Assembly: GCF_003573695.1 (NCBI RefSeq)
Contig: NC_039362.1
Location: 6,114,088-6,178,087, forward strand
Reading direction: 5' to 3'
From: Papaver somniferum
Lineage: Eukaryota; Streptophyta; Magnoliopsida; Ranunculales; Papaveraceae
Length of the DNA stretch: 64,000 nucleotides
Shown here piece after piece: positions 32,755 to 44,630 of this stretch. The notes beneath the pieces were generated by a model. The model saw only the letters and a program-made list of their open reading frames with translations, was not told the DNA's origin and searched no databases. A program made the position numbers and the translations under genes. Every line of letters starts with the position of its first letter. Within the stretch, counting starts at the first letter, position 1.

Positions 32755-34134
32755 ATGGTAGCTAACACAAATAGCATGCGCAATATCCAGATTCATCACC
32801 TTGTTACCTTAAAACTTACGGAAACAAATCACTCTCTTTGGAAAACCCAGTTCCAACCCATCTTAAAAGGTTACGGTCTCACTAGTTTCATAGATGGAAC
32901 CAAAGAAATACCACCTAGAACTCTGCCAGATTCAGATGAAATAAATCCTCTCTTTGCTGAATATGAAATACAGGATTCTCTACTTGTTGGTTGGCTCAAT
33001 TCGACACTAACACCAGAAGTTCTGTGTCATGTCCGTGGAATTAGCACTGCCAAAGGAGTCTGGGATAAACTTGAAAGCTACTTTGCTCCTAAAACAAGAG
33101 CTCACATGATGAGCCTTAAGAAACAACTCCACTCTTTGAACAAAGGTAACAAGTCTCTCAAAACGTTTTTGAATGATGCTAAGAATCTGTTTGAACAACT
33201 TGCAGCTACTGGATATGAAGTATCCAATGATGAAAAGATGCAGTCCATTAGCAATGGTCTGAATCAATCCTATGATCCAATTGTCACGGCACTGAGTACG
33301 AAAGATGACATGGATATGGAGTCCTTTTACTCTCATCTCCTGACGTTTGATATGCGCATTGAGAAGCAACTGTCTTCCATCCAGCAACCCGCTGTCAATG
33401 TTGCAGCCTCCCGATCATCATACAGGTCACCTCCCAGCATGAACCAGCAAGGTCGTGGTTCACAGCCTCAACAAAGTTTCAATTCTGTGCGCAACCAGTT
33501 CCCAAATACACAACGAAGTCTTAACCAGCCAAACCGTGGTCAACAATCAGCAAAAACATCTGAGGAGCCCTGTCAAATATGTAAAAAAGATGGCCACCAG
33601 GCACCACGCTGCTGGTTTAGGTACGACAAATCCTCGACAACCAAAACGAGAAATCCGTCTGCTTATATTGCGCTTCCAAGTTCAGATCAACATGCTAACT
33701 GGGTGACTGACACCGGCGCTACACATCATATGACTTCAGATTTCAGAAATTTGTCTATCCCTCATGAGTATGAGGGGACAGAACAAGTCCAAGTTGGTAA
33801 TGGTAATACTGTTTCTATTTCTCATGTTGGTAATGCAACATTCAATCTACATTCCAGGCAATATTTGTTGAATAATATCTTTCATGTTCCCTGTATCAAA
33901 AGAGACTTGTTGTCTGTTTCTCAGTTTTGTAAAGACAATAATGTGTTTTTTGAGTTTCACACATCTCACTTCTTTGTGAAGGACAATTTGACGGGGGAGC
34001 TGTTGCTGCGCGGCCTGAATAGGAATGGTCTTTACATCTTAGATGACTTGGAAAAGTTGATCATATCATCAAACCTCAAGTACATGTTGCTTCATCTCTG
34101 CCAGTGTGGCATCAACGTCTGGGTCACCCAATGA
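32755..34134 (+). CDS. Copia gag and protease part of the polyprotein
   Basis: The 459-aa ORF starts at the ATG at 32755, about 100 bases after the primer site. The gag part has SLWKTQFQPILKGYGL near the N-terminus and a UBN2-type gag core with a CQIC...GHQAPRC knuckle (C-x2-C-x4-H-x4-C, about residue 273). The protease active site is WVTDTGATHHMTSD (about 318). The last 16 residues are out of frame: the natural continuation is the WHQRLGHP motif in the next ORF, so a small indel near 34085 breaks the polyprotein. Confidence 0.9.
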   Translation: MVANTNSMRNIQIHHLVTLKLTETNHSLWKTQFQPILKGYGLTSFIDGTKEIPPRTLPDSDEINPLFAEYEIQDSLLVGWLNSTLTPEVLCHVRGISTAKGVWDKLESYFAPKTRAHMMSLKKQLHSLNKGNKSLKTFLNDAKNLFEQLAATGYEVSNDEKMQSISNGLNQSYDPIVTALSTKDDMDMESFYSHLLTFDMRIEKQLSSIQQPAVNVAASRSSYRSPPSMNQQGRGSQPQQSFNSVRNQFPNTQRSLNQPNRGQQSAKTSEEPCQICKKDGHQAPRCWFRYDKSSTTKTRNPSAYIALPSSDQHANWVTDTGATHHMTSDFRNLSIPHEYEGTEQVQVGNGNTVSISHVGNATFNLHSRQYLLNNIFHVPCIKRDLLSVSQFCKDNNVFFEFHTSHFFVKDNLTGELLLRGLNRNGLYILDDLEKLIISSNLKYMLLHLCQCGINVWVTQ

Positions 34135-36251
34135 TAAGAACTGTCTCAAACATTTGTCGTCGATTTTCTTTACCTGTTTCGAATAAATCTTTTGATTACT
34201 GCAATTCGTGTCATGTAAGCAAGAGTAAGAGATTACCCTTTTCTCTTAGTAGTACTTCTTATGATACTCCATTGAGTTTATTTGTTTCTGACATTTGGAC
34301 TTCACCAAAATTGTCTAGAACTGGTTTTAAATATTACATGTTAATTATGGATGTCTATTCCCATTTCACTTGGATATTTCCTTTGGTTCAACGTTCTTCA
34401 GCTTTATCTACATTTATTCTCTTTCGAAAGCAAATTGAAAATCTGACAAATCATAGGATCAAAATTTTTCAGTCTGACAATGCTTTAGAATACAAAAAAT
34501 TCACTGCTTATTTGAATGAGTCCGGCATTCAGCACAGATTCACTTGTCCGCATACTTCTGTGCAAAATGGTATTGCAGAGAGGCGTATTCGTCATGTCAC
34601 TGAGTCTGGCTTAGCCCTTCTTTTCCAAGCGTCAATGCCCTACTCCTATTGGTCGGATGCTTTTTCAACTGCTTGCTTCCTAATAAATCGTCTACCAAAA
34701 TCAAAAAGTGTCTCTACAACTCCTTTAGAATTGTTGTTCAAAAAGAAACCTGATTACTCTTTTCTTAGGGTCTTTGGATGTCTAGCATATCCTTGTTTGC
34801 GCCCTTACAATTCCAATAAATTAGAACCTCTCTCTTTGCCATGTGTGTTTATAGGGTATAATAATGCACATAAGGGATATCTTTGTCTCCACCGGGAATC
34901 AGGAAGAATATATGTTTCTCGTCATGTTCGGTTTGTTGAACAGACATTCCCCTTCCAAGCCAAGCAGCAGCAAGGAACTCCGTCATCCCAAGGTATGTCA
35001 CCCTCTGACACCAGTGTATTTCTTCAGCCTCCTTTTCATAATGTATCCATTGGAGATGAACAGGCACAATTGCCTGTGACTGTTGCTCCCGTTTCTACTG
35101 AGGACGCCCCATGTGTTGTCCCCACTGTTGATGAAAACTCACGAATCACTTCTCCTGTGACTTCAACTGCTGACGCTGCTACTAGTGCTCACTTAATTTC
35201 ACGTGCTGTCCCCACTGCTGCTGATAACTCACGCTCCAGTTCTCCTGAGACGTCAAGTGCTGACGCTGCTGCTAGTGACCAACTAGGAGGTACTGTGAGT
35301 GCTCCAGTTCATGATTCTGTAGCTGCCACACGGACTGCAGCTGCTTCTGCGTCGTCATCAGCTATTCAGGAGCTTACTGCGTCGGACCCAACAACAGGCG
35401 TCAATTCCAGTGTAGCTGTACCTACACATTCAATGCAGACAAGATCAAAATCAGGGATCGTAAAGCCTGCACGAAAGTTATGCCTAGTGACTACCAAACA
35501 TCCGTTGTTGGAATCTGTGTTCATGGAGCCATCTTGTTATACAGAGGCTAGTAAACTACCTCAGTGGCGATCCGCAATGGGTGATCAAATTAATGCTCTC
35601 ATCAAAAATGGTACGTACTCTCTTGTCCAGTATGTGCCAGGCATGAATGTAGTGGGCTCCAAGTGGGTTTTCCGCGTAAAACAACACTCCGATGGCAGCA
35701 TTGAACGTTATAAAGATCGGCTTGTTGCGAAGGGATTTAATCAGCAAGAGGGTGTTGATTACAGTGAGACTTTCAGCCCGGTTGTAAAACCTTGCACTAT
35801 TCGACTGGTTTTATCTATTGCCGTAATGAATAATTGGCCTTTGAAGCAACTAGATGTTGAAAATGCATTTCTGCATGGTCGTTTGGAGGAAGACGTCTAT
35901 ATGAAGCAACCCCCTGGTTTTGTTGATCCAAATCGTCCTACTCATGTGTGTAAATTGCACAAGTCCTTGTACGGCCTTAAACAAGCTCCCCGGGCTTGGT
36001 TCTCGAGGTTGAGCACATATTTAATTGCATTGGGCTTCAAAGGTTCTGTGGCAGATACATCACTGTTTGTTTTACGCACATCATCTTCGATAACTTATTT
36101 GCTTGTTTACGTTGATGACATTATAGTCCCAGGATCCGACCCACAGTCCATTCATCAACTTATACAGGATCTGGGTAATGAATTCGCTATTAAAGATATG
36201 GGGGATTTGCACTTTTTTTCTGGGAATAGAAGTGATGAGAAAAAATGGTGA
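34104..36251 (+). CDS. Copia integrase and reverse transcriptase part of the polyprotein
   Basis: The 715-aa frame begins in the gag-pre-integrase motif WHQRLGHP. The integrase catalytic triad is in FVSDIW, FQSDNALEYK and GIAERRIRH (about residues 64, 124 and 160). A Ser/Thr/Ala-rich linker follows. Reverse transcriptase runs from about 470 to the end, with KQLDVENAFLHG and the catalytic YVDDI (about residue 668). The frame is lost in a run of seven T (about 36212-36218), where a one-base change moves it to the next ORF. Apart from that the domains are intact, so the copy is young to middle-aged. Confidence 0.9.
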   Translation: MWHQRLGHPMIRTVSNICRRFSLPVSNKSFDYCNSCHVSKSKRLPFSLSSTSYDTPLSLFVSDIWTSPKLSRTGFKYYMLIMDVYSHFTWIFPLVQRSSALSTFILFRKQIENLTNHRIKIFQSDNALEYKKFTAYLNESGIQHRFTCPHTSVQNGIAERRIRHVTESGLALLFQASMPYSYWSDAFSTACFLINRLPKSKSVSTTPLELLFKKKPDYSFLRVFGCLAYPCLRPYNSNKLEPLSLPCVFIGYNNAHKGYLCLHRESGRIYVSRHVRFVEQTFPFQAKQQQGTPSSQGMSPSDTSVFLQPPFHNVSIGDEQAQLPVTVAPVSTEDAPCVVPTVDENSRITSPVTSTADAATSAHLISRAVPTAADNSRSSSPETSSADAAASDQLGGTVSAPVHDSVAATRTAAASASSSAIQELTASDPTTGVNSSVAVPTHSMQTRSKSGIVKPARKLCLVTTKHPLLESVFMEPSCYTEASKLPQWRSAMGDQINALIKNGTYSLVQYVPGMNVVGSKWVFRVKQHSDGSIERYKDRLVAKGFNQQEGVDYSETFSPVVKPCTIRLVLSIAVMNNWPLKQLDVENAFLHGRLEEDVYMKQPPGFVDPNRPTHVCKLHKSLYGLKQAPRAWFSRLSTYLIALGFKGSVADTSLFVLRTSSSITYLLVYVDDIIVPGSDPQSIHQLIQDLGNEFAIKDMGDLHFFSGNRSDEKKW

Positions 36252-37080
36252 GCTAGCTCTCACGCAGAGGAAATATGTCTTGGATTTGCTAAAGCGAACG
36301 AAGATGGATGGCGTTAAACCGGTTGCTACCCCATTATCATCTACTGCTAGATTAAGGCAACAAGGTACGGAAAAAATGTCTGATCCTACTTTATATCGAA
36401 GTGTTGTTGGTGCTTTACAATATCTTCATCTTACTCGGCCTGATATCTCTGTTGTTGTGAATAAAGTGTGTCAATATATGCATAATCCTTATGTTGAACA
36501 TTGGGAGAGTGTCAAACGTATTCTACGCTATCTGAAGAGCACTATAGACTATGGTTTACATCTTCGACCATCAAGGGATTTTTCTCTTCAGGCGTATTCA
36601 GATGCTGACTGGGCTGGTAGCTTAGATGATCGACGATCTACTAGTGGTTATTGTGTATTTTTTGGTGGTAATCTAGTTTCTTGGAGTGCCAGAAAACAAA
36701 AAACCGTTTCCAGATCAAGCACAGAGGCAGAATATAGGGGTGTAGCGATAGCGACGTCGGAATTGGTTTGGATTCAATCGTTATTGAAAGAGTTAGGAAT
36801 TTCGGTTTCGGCACCGATTTTATGGTGTGATAATTTGGGAGCCACTTATTTGACAGCAAATCCGATTTTTCATGCACGTACTAAACATATTGAAATCGAT
36901 TATCATTTTGTTCGCGAACGTGTGGCATGCAAGAAGTTATGTGTTCGTTTCATTAGTTCTCGTGATCAGTTGGCGGATATCTTTACAAAGGGTCTCTCGT
37001 CACCAAGATTTCAGATTCTACGGTCCAAGTTGCACATCCGTCAACTCCAGTACAACTTGAGGGGCTGTGTTAGTACGTGA
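36178..37080 (+). CDS. Copia reverse transcriptase C-terminus and RNase H
   Basis: After the T-run frameshift the frame reads FLGIEVMRKNGELALTQRKY, then RSVVGALQYL. RNase H blocks are SDADWAGSLDDRRSTSGY, SRSSTEAEYRG, WCDNLGATYL and HIEIDYHFVRE, with the catalytic acidic residues present. It ends IFTKGLSSPRF and a stop at the 3' LTR border, as usual for copia elements. The purine tract TTGAGGGGCTG lies just before the LTR at 37068. Confidence 0.9.
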   Translation: MNSLLKIWGICTFFLGIEVMRKNGELALTQRKYVLDLLKRTKMDGVKPVATPLSSTARLRQQGTEKMSDPTLYRSVVGALQYLHLTRPDISVVVNKVCQYMHNPYVEHWESVKRILRYLKSTIDYGLHLRPSRDFSLQAYSDADWAGSLDDRRSTSGYCVFFGGNLVSWSARKQKTVSRSSTEAEYRGVAIATSELVWIQSLLKELGISVSAPILWCDNLGATYLTANPIFHARTKHIEIDYHFVRERVACKKLCVRFISSRDQLADIFTKGLSSPRFQILRSKLHIRQLQYNLRGCVST

Positions 37081-37084
37081 TATA

Positions 37085-38983
37085 TGGTGTGAAAATGGGG
37101 AGCACACAAAACACTTGCAAGTATACAAGGCCAAGATTTGTAATATAGGGATGAGTAGGGGTTTGTCCACAGGGAGAGGGAGCATACAAGAAGTCTTCCT
37201 AGATAAAGTTTACAGTGAGCTAATGGCAGTGACTATAGTGACAGTGACAAGTTTCTAGAGTAGAAGTGAAACAAAGGCAGCAGCCTAAGGCAAGGGTATT
37301 GAGCAATAGTGACTGACAAAGAGAAAGATGCAGAATTGTGTGAAGTTACTAAGGCAATTGAATCCACCTTGTGCCCTAATCAAACAATGCAATCTAGGTT
37401 GAGTTGGAAATCCTATGCATACATCTAGAATGAGATGAAAATCAGCTTGCTCACTGATATGCCCCTAGCATTGACTGTCTTTTGACAGCACAATCAATCA
37501 CAGGCATGCCAGAGCACTGAGTACTTCTCATTGCTCAAGCAAACAGGCATTAAGAAAACTACCCTAACCATGCATCATCTAACAGTGCACTAGGCTTCAT
37601 CAGAGCCTTAGTTGCAGTGAATTAGCTCATGCTAGACATGAGTATAACAACAGCATTCCTCCAACAAACTAAATTCAAATGCAACATACACACATGATAC
37701 ACACATACACACTATCAACTGTTGCTAAAACAGAAATTGGAAAAATGAGAATTGATTCAAAATATTGTTCACTGGCTAGCCCAGAGAGCTTTTCTACCAC
37801 ACCCATAACATCCATTTATAGTTTGTTACAACACCCTGAATTTCTACAAACCCTAAATTGAAAATTCCCAAATTTGAAAACCCTAATTTTTAAATTCCAA
37901 ATTAAACTCACTGATTTCTGAATTGGTCTCCCCTACGCTCGACCCATGCCCTGTTGATGTTCCCTCTGCTCCTCCTGAGCTCTGCAGCTCCCAATTGCGT
38001 CTACTGATGCCCTAGCTTTTCTCTTTCTTATTTGTAGCACCTAGGGTTGATGCTAAGAACAAGAAAGGGACATACTAGGGAGCTGGATGATGGTGAAGGC
38101 TCTGATTTGGTCGAGAGAATGGAGATGGTGAAGCTCGAGGTGGTGATGGAAGAGATGGTGGTGGCAGTGGAGTTGCAGGCGGTATGGTGGTGGAGAAGAG
38201 GTTTTGGGGAAAGAAAGTGATTTGGGAAGAAGAGGGTGTTTGGCTTGAGGTCGATGGGTTCGATGGCTAAGGTGTTGAGCGGGTTCAGCAAACTTTGATG
38301 TCTAGCGAGGAGACGCGTTGGGTGTGAAGATGGTTGGTAGATCTAACGGTGGTATGAGAGATGAATCACTTCGACCGTTGGATTGTGAAATACAACAAAG
38401 TTAACTGCGAAGATCGAGGTTAGGTGCTGTAGTGTTAAGCGGAAGTATCGAGATTTGATGAGCAGGCAAAGAAGCGACCGTAGGATCTAAATGTGATCAA
38501 ATCTGAAGGCTTGGAATTCAGGTACTATGTTGTTTTGCAGGGACTTCAGATCTTGATGAACGATGAAGAAGCGACCATTGGATGATGAGATGGATCCAAT
38601 CCGACGGCTGAAGATGGAGGCGGTTTGGTTATAGAAAATGAGTTTGGGTAAGGGTTTTGGGCCTTGGGTATGCCAAGCCCATATCTTCTTTAAGAACAAT
38701 TCTTCCTTCTTGAGCCCATTCCTAGCTTTTTGGACGTGCGCTCCATTCTTTGCGGCTTCCTTGCGTAATTTCTTCCGGCTTTCACACTCTTCAGCTCTTT
38801 TCCGCTCCGCAAGTCATCCAGACTTTATTTATTACCTAAAAATGCAAAATTAAGTAAGAAAAATATTTATTCTTGAAAACAATGAAAATACAGAATATGG
38901 GATAAAATGTAGAATTAATGCACAAAAGATGAGTTAAATGCCAACAAAAAGGGATAAATATATACAATATTTGGCACTCATCA
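37085..38983 (-). repeat. 3' LTR of the Athila element
   Basis: Starts TGGTGTGAAAATGG and ends CACTCATCA. It contains the covarying stem-loop at 37470-37498 and a TATA box at 37812-37821 (CTATAAATGG on minus). Confidence 0.93.
37470..37498 (-). other. Covarying leader stem-loop (Athila LTR copy 1)
   Basis: In the minus-strand (RNA sense) orientation the stem is ATTGATTGT pairing with ACAGTCAAT, with one G-U wobble, around an 11-base loop. In the opposite orientation the same position would be an A-C mismatch, so the fold is better in the transcribed strand. An identical copy is at 47236-47264. Confidence 0.65.
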
Positions 38984-38998
38984 AATACCCCCAAACCT
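38984..38998 (-). other. Polypurine tract of the Athila element
   Basis: The minus strand reads AGGTTTGGGGGTATT directly next to the 3' LTR, a normal plus-strand primer site. Confidence 0.75.
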
Positions 38999-39611
38999 GA
39001 ATTTTACTTGTCCTCAAGTAAAACAAAACTAAGGAAATCCTACTATACCACTGTCGCTGGTCTCTCGAATGCATTTAGCGTATGCACTAAGCCTTTTAAA
39101 CCACTAAGTGTCCCTAGTGGACGAGTTGAAGTCTCGTGAAGGTTTGCTTAGAACGTACCTACAAAGTTCTAGGTCAAAATATAAGCTCAGATTCCATCAA
39201 ATGTGACATGTGCAAAACAGTTTAAGCTCACAGCAAAATGGAGATGTCAATCTAGCTATCAAGGCACAATCCTAGCACTGATAACAAAAAAGACATGTGA
39301 TAAGAGTGTAAAGTGTATCTACACATGTGTAAAGAAAGATCTGAAGTTATGACTACTAATCACCAAGAGATAGTTTCTCAGGCTAAGAACCGGTCGAAAT
39401 CTAGCTAGCTGTCCGGACTTTACGAGAATTGTGAATGAGTTGGAGGTATTTCACAATTACTCGCGTTGTACATCAATGGCATACACCCTCCTTGCTTATT
39501 ACAATGAAACAACAAAATGACTTTACATGACTCTTATTTACATTGACTATTCTCTTTTATTTTTGGAACAAGAGATGATGGAATTGATAAATACTTGATT
39601 TTGTATTTTTC

Positions 39612-39674
<63 letters not shown>

Positions 39675-40509
39675 AACAAGAAACACTTTTGATACATAAC
39701 AAAAGGAAACAAAAATTACATGACACTTTGCAAGAGGTAGCCCTTTTTGATGCACCCAGTTAAATTCGATGGTTGTCTTTCTTAATGTAACCTCCACCTT
39801 CTATCCCAACCAACCAAAGAACAAGCTAGTCAAGTTTCGTTCAGTATTCTAAAGTGATTGGCAATCGTAACTTCCTATCAAACACCTTGAAGATCGAGGC
39901 CATACATGTATTGGTAGATCGTGCGCGTGCAAATTTCTTATCACTATGTGAATTGTGCTAGAATCAGGGTGCCTAAATATCTAGACTAAGACTCCTAATA
40001 ATACATATTTGCACAAGAGTCAACATTTCAAGGTAAATGAGCTCCATTTTTATGATTTTTCATTTTTTAATTTTTTTTTTGAATTTTTCAATTTTTTCAA
40101 AAAGATGGAGTTGTTTTCAATTATGGCATATTATCGGTATCTACTCTATACCCCCAAACCTAAACTAAACATTGTCCTCAATGTTTCAAAATATGGAAAG
40201 AATTATAAAACAATATATGAAGAGGAACATGCTGAGTAGAGTAAAAGGAGAGAGAATACCCGATTGTACGGCGAAAGCTCGATTAAAACTCCGTTATTCA
40301 AGGCAAAAATCCATCATATTCGGAGTCACAATGGATGAGCACAAAATATATACAAAAGGAAATTTAACTAACACATTATCTACAAGAAAATTTGGTTTTT
40401 AATGGGATTGGACTTTTTGGGAAAAATTTGGTTTTGTCGGGAGACATTTGGTTTTGATGGGAAAAAGAAAAATTTTGGTTTTTAGGGAAACATTTGGAAA
40501 ACTTTTTGG
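38999..40509 (-). other. 3' non-coding region of the Athila element with poly(T) and a second purine tract
   Basis: There is no ORF of note. A run of about 55 T lies at 39619-39673 (apparent Lys-rich ORFs there are artefacts). A second copy of the purine-tract motif (AGGTTTGGGGGTA on minus) is at 40149-40161, and a TTGTCCTCAA motif follows both copies on the plus strand. This is where Athila elements often carry an env-like gene; none is seen. Confidence 0.6.
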
Positions 40510-41672
40510 TTATTTAGGGAAAGAGTGGACCAGTTTAGTCCACATAGACGGGTCCTCCAGGTTGGTTGTTTCAATGTCGGGTGGGAATGGTTCAAGGAAT
40601 GGTTTTAATCTCTGCCCGTTGACTTTGAAAACGTTCTTGTTGGAAACATCCTCCAGCTCTACAGCTCCATGAGGAAAAACTGTGCGTACTAGGTACGGAC
40701 CCTTCCATCTGGAACGCAGTTTTCCCGGAAAAAGATGTAATCGGGAGTCATACAGCAAAACTTTCTGACCAGGAGTGAAGGATTTGCGCAGAATACGCTT
40801 ATCATGAAACATCTTCATCTTCTGCTTATATAACTTGGCACTATCATAAGCCTCATTTCTCAATTCTTCCAACTCGTTGAGTTGAAGTTTCCTTTGAATT
40901 CCAGCTTCGTCCAGAGAGAAGTTCAGCTCTTTGATTGCCCAGTAGGCACGATGTTCTAATTCCACAGGTAGATGGCACGGCTTTCCATACACTAGACGAT
41001 AGGGGGACATGCCAATTGGTGTCTTATAAGCTGTTCTATAGGCCCACAAAGCATCATTCAATCTAATGACCAATCTTTCCTAGACGGGTTGACCGTCTTC
41101 TCCAGAATGTGCTTAATTTCCCTATTAGAAACTTCTACTTGTCCACTAGTCTGAGGGTGGTACGGAGTAGCAACCTTGTGAGTTATGCCATACTTGCGTA
41201 CTAAAGACTCAAAGTACTTGTTACGAAAATGTGAACCGCCGTCACTGATGATAGCTCTAGGGGTACCAAAACGTGCAAATATGTTTTCCTTTAGAAATGA
41301 AAGTACCACCTTGTGGTCATTTGTTCTGGTTGCTATGGCTTCTACCCACTTAGAAACGTAATCAACTGCGACTAGGATGTACAATCTACCGTCAGAAATA
41401 GGGAATGGACCCATGAAGTCGATCCCCCAAACATCAAAAATCTCCACAATCAAAATGGGGTTCAATGGCATCATGTTTCTCCTCGAAATGCTTCCTAGCT
41501 TTTGACAGCGTTCACAAGCAACACAATAATCATGGCAATCCTTGAACAATGATGGCCAATAGAATCCACACTGCAAGATCTTTGCAGCGGTTTTCTTGGC
41601 ACTGAAATGGCCTCCACATGCTTGGTCATGACAGAAAGATATCACATCTTTCTGTCGGTGTTGGGGACACAT
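40510..41672 (-). pseudogene. Athila integrase (frameshifted)
   Basis: Frame 41672-41058 has the HHCC zinc region ([10 protein letters not shown] to CERCQKLG). Of the catalytic triad, the first Asp is in WGIDFMGPF, the second in [10 protein letters not shown], and the Glu in [11 protein letters not shown]. The frame then shifts by one base near 41070 into 41073-40510, which holds [23 protein letters not shown] and a C-terminal part with [19 protein letters not shown]. No chromodomain is present, in line with Athila. All catalytic residues survive; only the frameshift is clearly disabling. Confidence 0.88.
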
Positions 41673-41852
41673 CTCCTAATGATTTGGTCCGGCAGTACTT
41701 AAACAAATATGGGTCATCCCAAAGGAAATGTTTAACTTCAGCCAAAACTTATAGCGGTCTTGTCTCGACCAATGTGAGGGCATCCTACCTGCAGCAAGGT
41801 AGTTAACGATGTCGGCAAACCAAGGAAGGTTGACACAGACATCAATTGCTCA

Positions 41853-43192
41853 TCAGGAATGATTCTCTGATAGCATGGACTCATCAATAGACTCAATGGT
41901 TAATCTAGACAAATGATCAGCAACCACATTCTCACAACCTTTCTTATCACGGATTTCGAGATCGAATTCCTGTAATAAGAGTATCCATCGAATAAGGCGA
42001 GCTTTAGCATCCTTCTTGGAAAGAAGATACTTCAAAGCCGCATGGTCAGTGTATATGATGATCTTAGATCCTATGAGATAAGATCTAAACTTGTCTAATG
42101 CGAAAACGACAGCAAGCAATTCCTTCTCGGTAGTTGTGTAATTGAGTTGAGTATCATTAAGGGTTTTGCTAGCGTAGTATATCACGTATGGTAGTCTATC
42201 AACACGCTGTCCTAAAACAGCACCAACAGCATAATCAGAGGCATCACACATGAGTTCAAACGGTAGTTCCCAGTTGGGTGGTCGGACTATAGGAGCGGCG
42301 GTGAGAAGAGTTTTTAATTCCTCCCAAGCTTTCACACAAGCATCATCGAAATTGAAGGTAACATCTTTGGCGAGTAGACTACACAGAGGTCTTGAGATTT
42401 TGCTAAAGTCTTTGATGAATCGCCGGTAAAAACCAGCATGACCTAAAAATGATCGAATTTCCCTCACAGAGGGTTTTGGTAAATGTCGGATGAGGTCTAC
42501 TTTAGCTTTATCTACTTCAATGCCTTTTTCCGAGATGATGTGTCCTAGAACTATTCCTGAATTCACCATAAAATGGCACTTTTCCCAATTTAGAACAAGG
42601 TTCCTTTTCTTACATCTGGACAGCACAAGGGTAAGATGTCTTAAACATTTATCAAACGAAGAACCGAACACAAACGAGAAATCATCCATGAAGATCTCGA
42701 GAAAACTATCTATCATGTCAGAAAAAATGCTCATCATGCATCGCTGAAAAGTAGCAGGTGCATTACACAACCCAAAGGGCATGCGTCTATAAGCAAATGT
42801 CCCAAAGGGACACGTGAACGTAGTTTTTTCCTGATCTTCTGGTGCAATGTGAATTTGGTTATAACCGGAAAAGCCATCTAGAAAACAGTAGTGACTGTGT
42901 CCAGACACACGTTCTAGCATTTGGTCTATGAAAGGGAGCGGGAAGTGATCCTTCCTGTTACTGTGTTCAACTTTCTGTAGTCGATACATACTCGCCATCC
43001 TGTGGTTGTACGTGAGGGGACTAACTCATTCTTGTCGTTCTGAACTACAGTAATGCCTGACTTCTTAGGCACAACTTGAATGGGACTAACCCATTTACTA
43101 TATGGTATTGGGTATATGATACCCGCATCAAGTAGTTTCAGGATTTCTCCTTTGACTACATCTCTCATGTTAGGATTAAGTCTCCTTTGCAT
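41853..43192 (-). pseudogene. Athila reverse transcriptase and RNase H (frameshifted)
   Basis: The frame 43192-42926 contains the RT start ([25 protein letters not shown]). A one-base shift near 42950 moves into 42998-41853, which carries the palm with catalytic FMDDF (about residue 103 of this frame), [16 protein letters not shown] and the RNase H blocks ([39 protein letters not shown]). It ends [12 protein letters not shown]. Between 41853 and 41672 the linker to integrase has stops. Confidence 0.88.
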
Positions 43193-43334
43193 TTCCCTAG
43201 ATGGTTTGGCATTCTCTTCGAGTTAATGTGGTGCATGCAAATGTGGGGCTATTCCTTTGAGATCTGAGATGGTCCATCCTAAGGCCTCTTTGTGTTCCTT
43301 AAGTACTTCTAAAGCTTACTTTCCTGTTCCGTGT

Positions 43335-44481
43335 CTAAACATGATGAAATAATGACAGGTAAGTATCAGAAGAACCTAGGAATGCGTACTTCAACGTACT
43401 AGGCAATGTTTTCAATTCAAGCTTGGGTGGCTCAACAATGGATGGAATGAGCTTGGAATCAGAGAGTAAGGGTGGTTCCACTTCATATCTTCCTTTCAGT
43501 GACGTCCATTTGAGGTACAGATTCGAGCAGAGATAGGACGTCACTACAGTATGCATCATCATAGGAATCTGAGTTAAAGTTCTCCATACATGCTTGAAAG
43601 GGGTCGACGGATAGAATGTTAGTCAACGAATCTTGTATTAATCCTTCAATCATATTAACTTCATGCACATCATCATCATCAAGATTCACAGGTTGTTGAC
43701 TAATATCGAACACATTCAATTCTACCGTCATGTTGCCAAAAGACAGTTTCAACACTCCATTACGACAATTAATGATTGCGTTGGACGTAGCCAAGAAAGG
43801 ACGTCCTAAGATGACAGGAATGTGACAGTCTGGGTTTTGTACAGGTTGAGTGTCTAAGACAATGAAGTCTACGGGAAAATAGAATTTGTCAACCTTGATC
43901 AAAACGTCTTCGACCACTCCACGAGGAATCTTGACAGATCGGTCTGCCAGTTGTAGAGTGATAGATGTTGGCTTCAACTCCCCAAGACCTAACTGCTCAT
44001 AAACAGAATATGGCAGTAGGTTAACACTTGCACCCAGGTCTAATAACGCTTTATTGACCGTGTGTTCTCCTATAGTGCAAGAAATTGTTGGACATCCTGG
44101 ATCCCTAAACTTGGGTGGAGTTTTGTTCAAAATGATGGAACTCACCTGTTCAGCTAAGAAAGCACGTTTGTGCACATTAAGCTTGCGCTTTTGAGTACAC
44201 AAGTCTTTGAGGAATTTAGCATAAGCAGGGATTTTCCTAATTGCTTCAAGAAAAGGAATGTTGATGTTGACTCTCTTGAACAGATCTAACATCTCATTAT
44301 AATGAGTACTTTTCTGTTGATAGATCAATCTTTGAGGAAATGGGGCAACAGGAGAATGAGTTGGCAAAGGGACATTCACAGCAGTAGAATTGTCAGGCTT
44401 TCCAACTTGCTCAGATTCTTTGGTTTTCTGGGGTTGTGGAGACAGCGTGGAATTTGTATCAGATTCATTAGGTTCGCCCAC
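43335..44481 (-). pseudogene. Athila gag C-terminus and aspartic protease (frameshifted)
   Basis: The frame 44481-43483 holds the protease with ALLDLGASVNLLPYSVY (about residue 149; DLGA replaces the usual DTGA, as common in Athila) and PVILGRPFLATSNA. A frameshift near 43490 moves into 43562-43335 (VEPPLLSDSKLIPS), and another follows near 43340. Upstream it was joined to gag in one frame; a one-base indel at about 44632 puts a stop after QICDS. Confidence 0.82.
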
Positions 44482-44630
44482 GTTGTTCTCGATGATTTTA
44501 CCACTTCGGAGGGTGGTAATGGCATGGACTTGATCGGGTGAGGTTTCAGTGCAGGATGTTGTGCCTGTTTGAAATATCCTCTTTGGATTTTGTTGGGGTT
44601 GGCTAGGAAGTTTACCCTTTTCTCTCTCAC

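Noticed and set aside
37679..38291. 87-aa and 60-aa frames repeated at 47445-48057
   Set aside because: They are duplicated because they lie in the two LTR copies; they sit around the LTR promoter and show no domain.
39534..39797. Lys-rich 87-aa frame
   Set aside because: Created by the 55-base poly(T) run in the 3' non-coding region of the Athila element.
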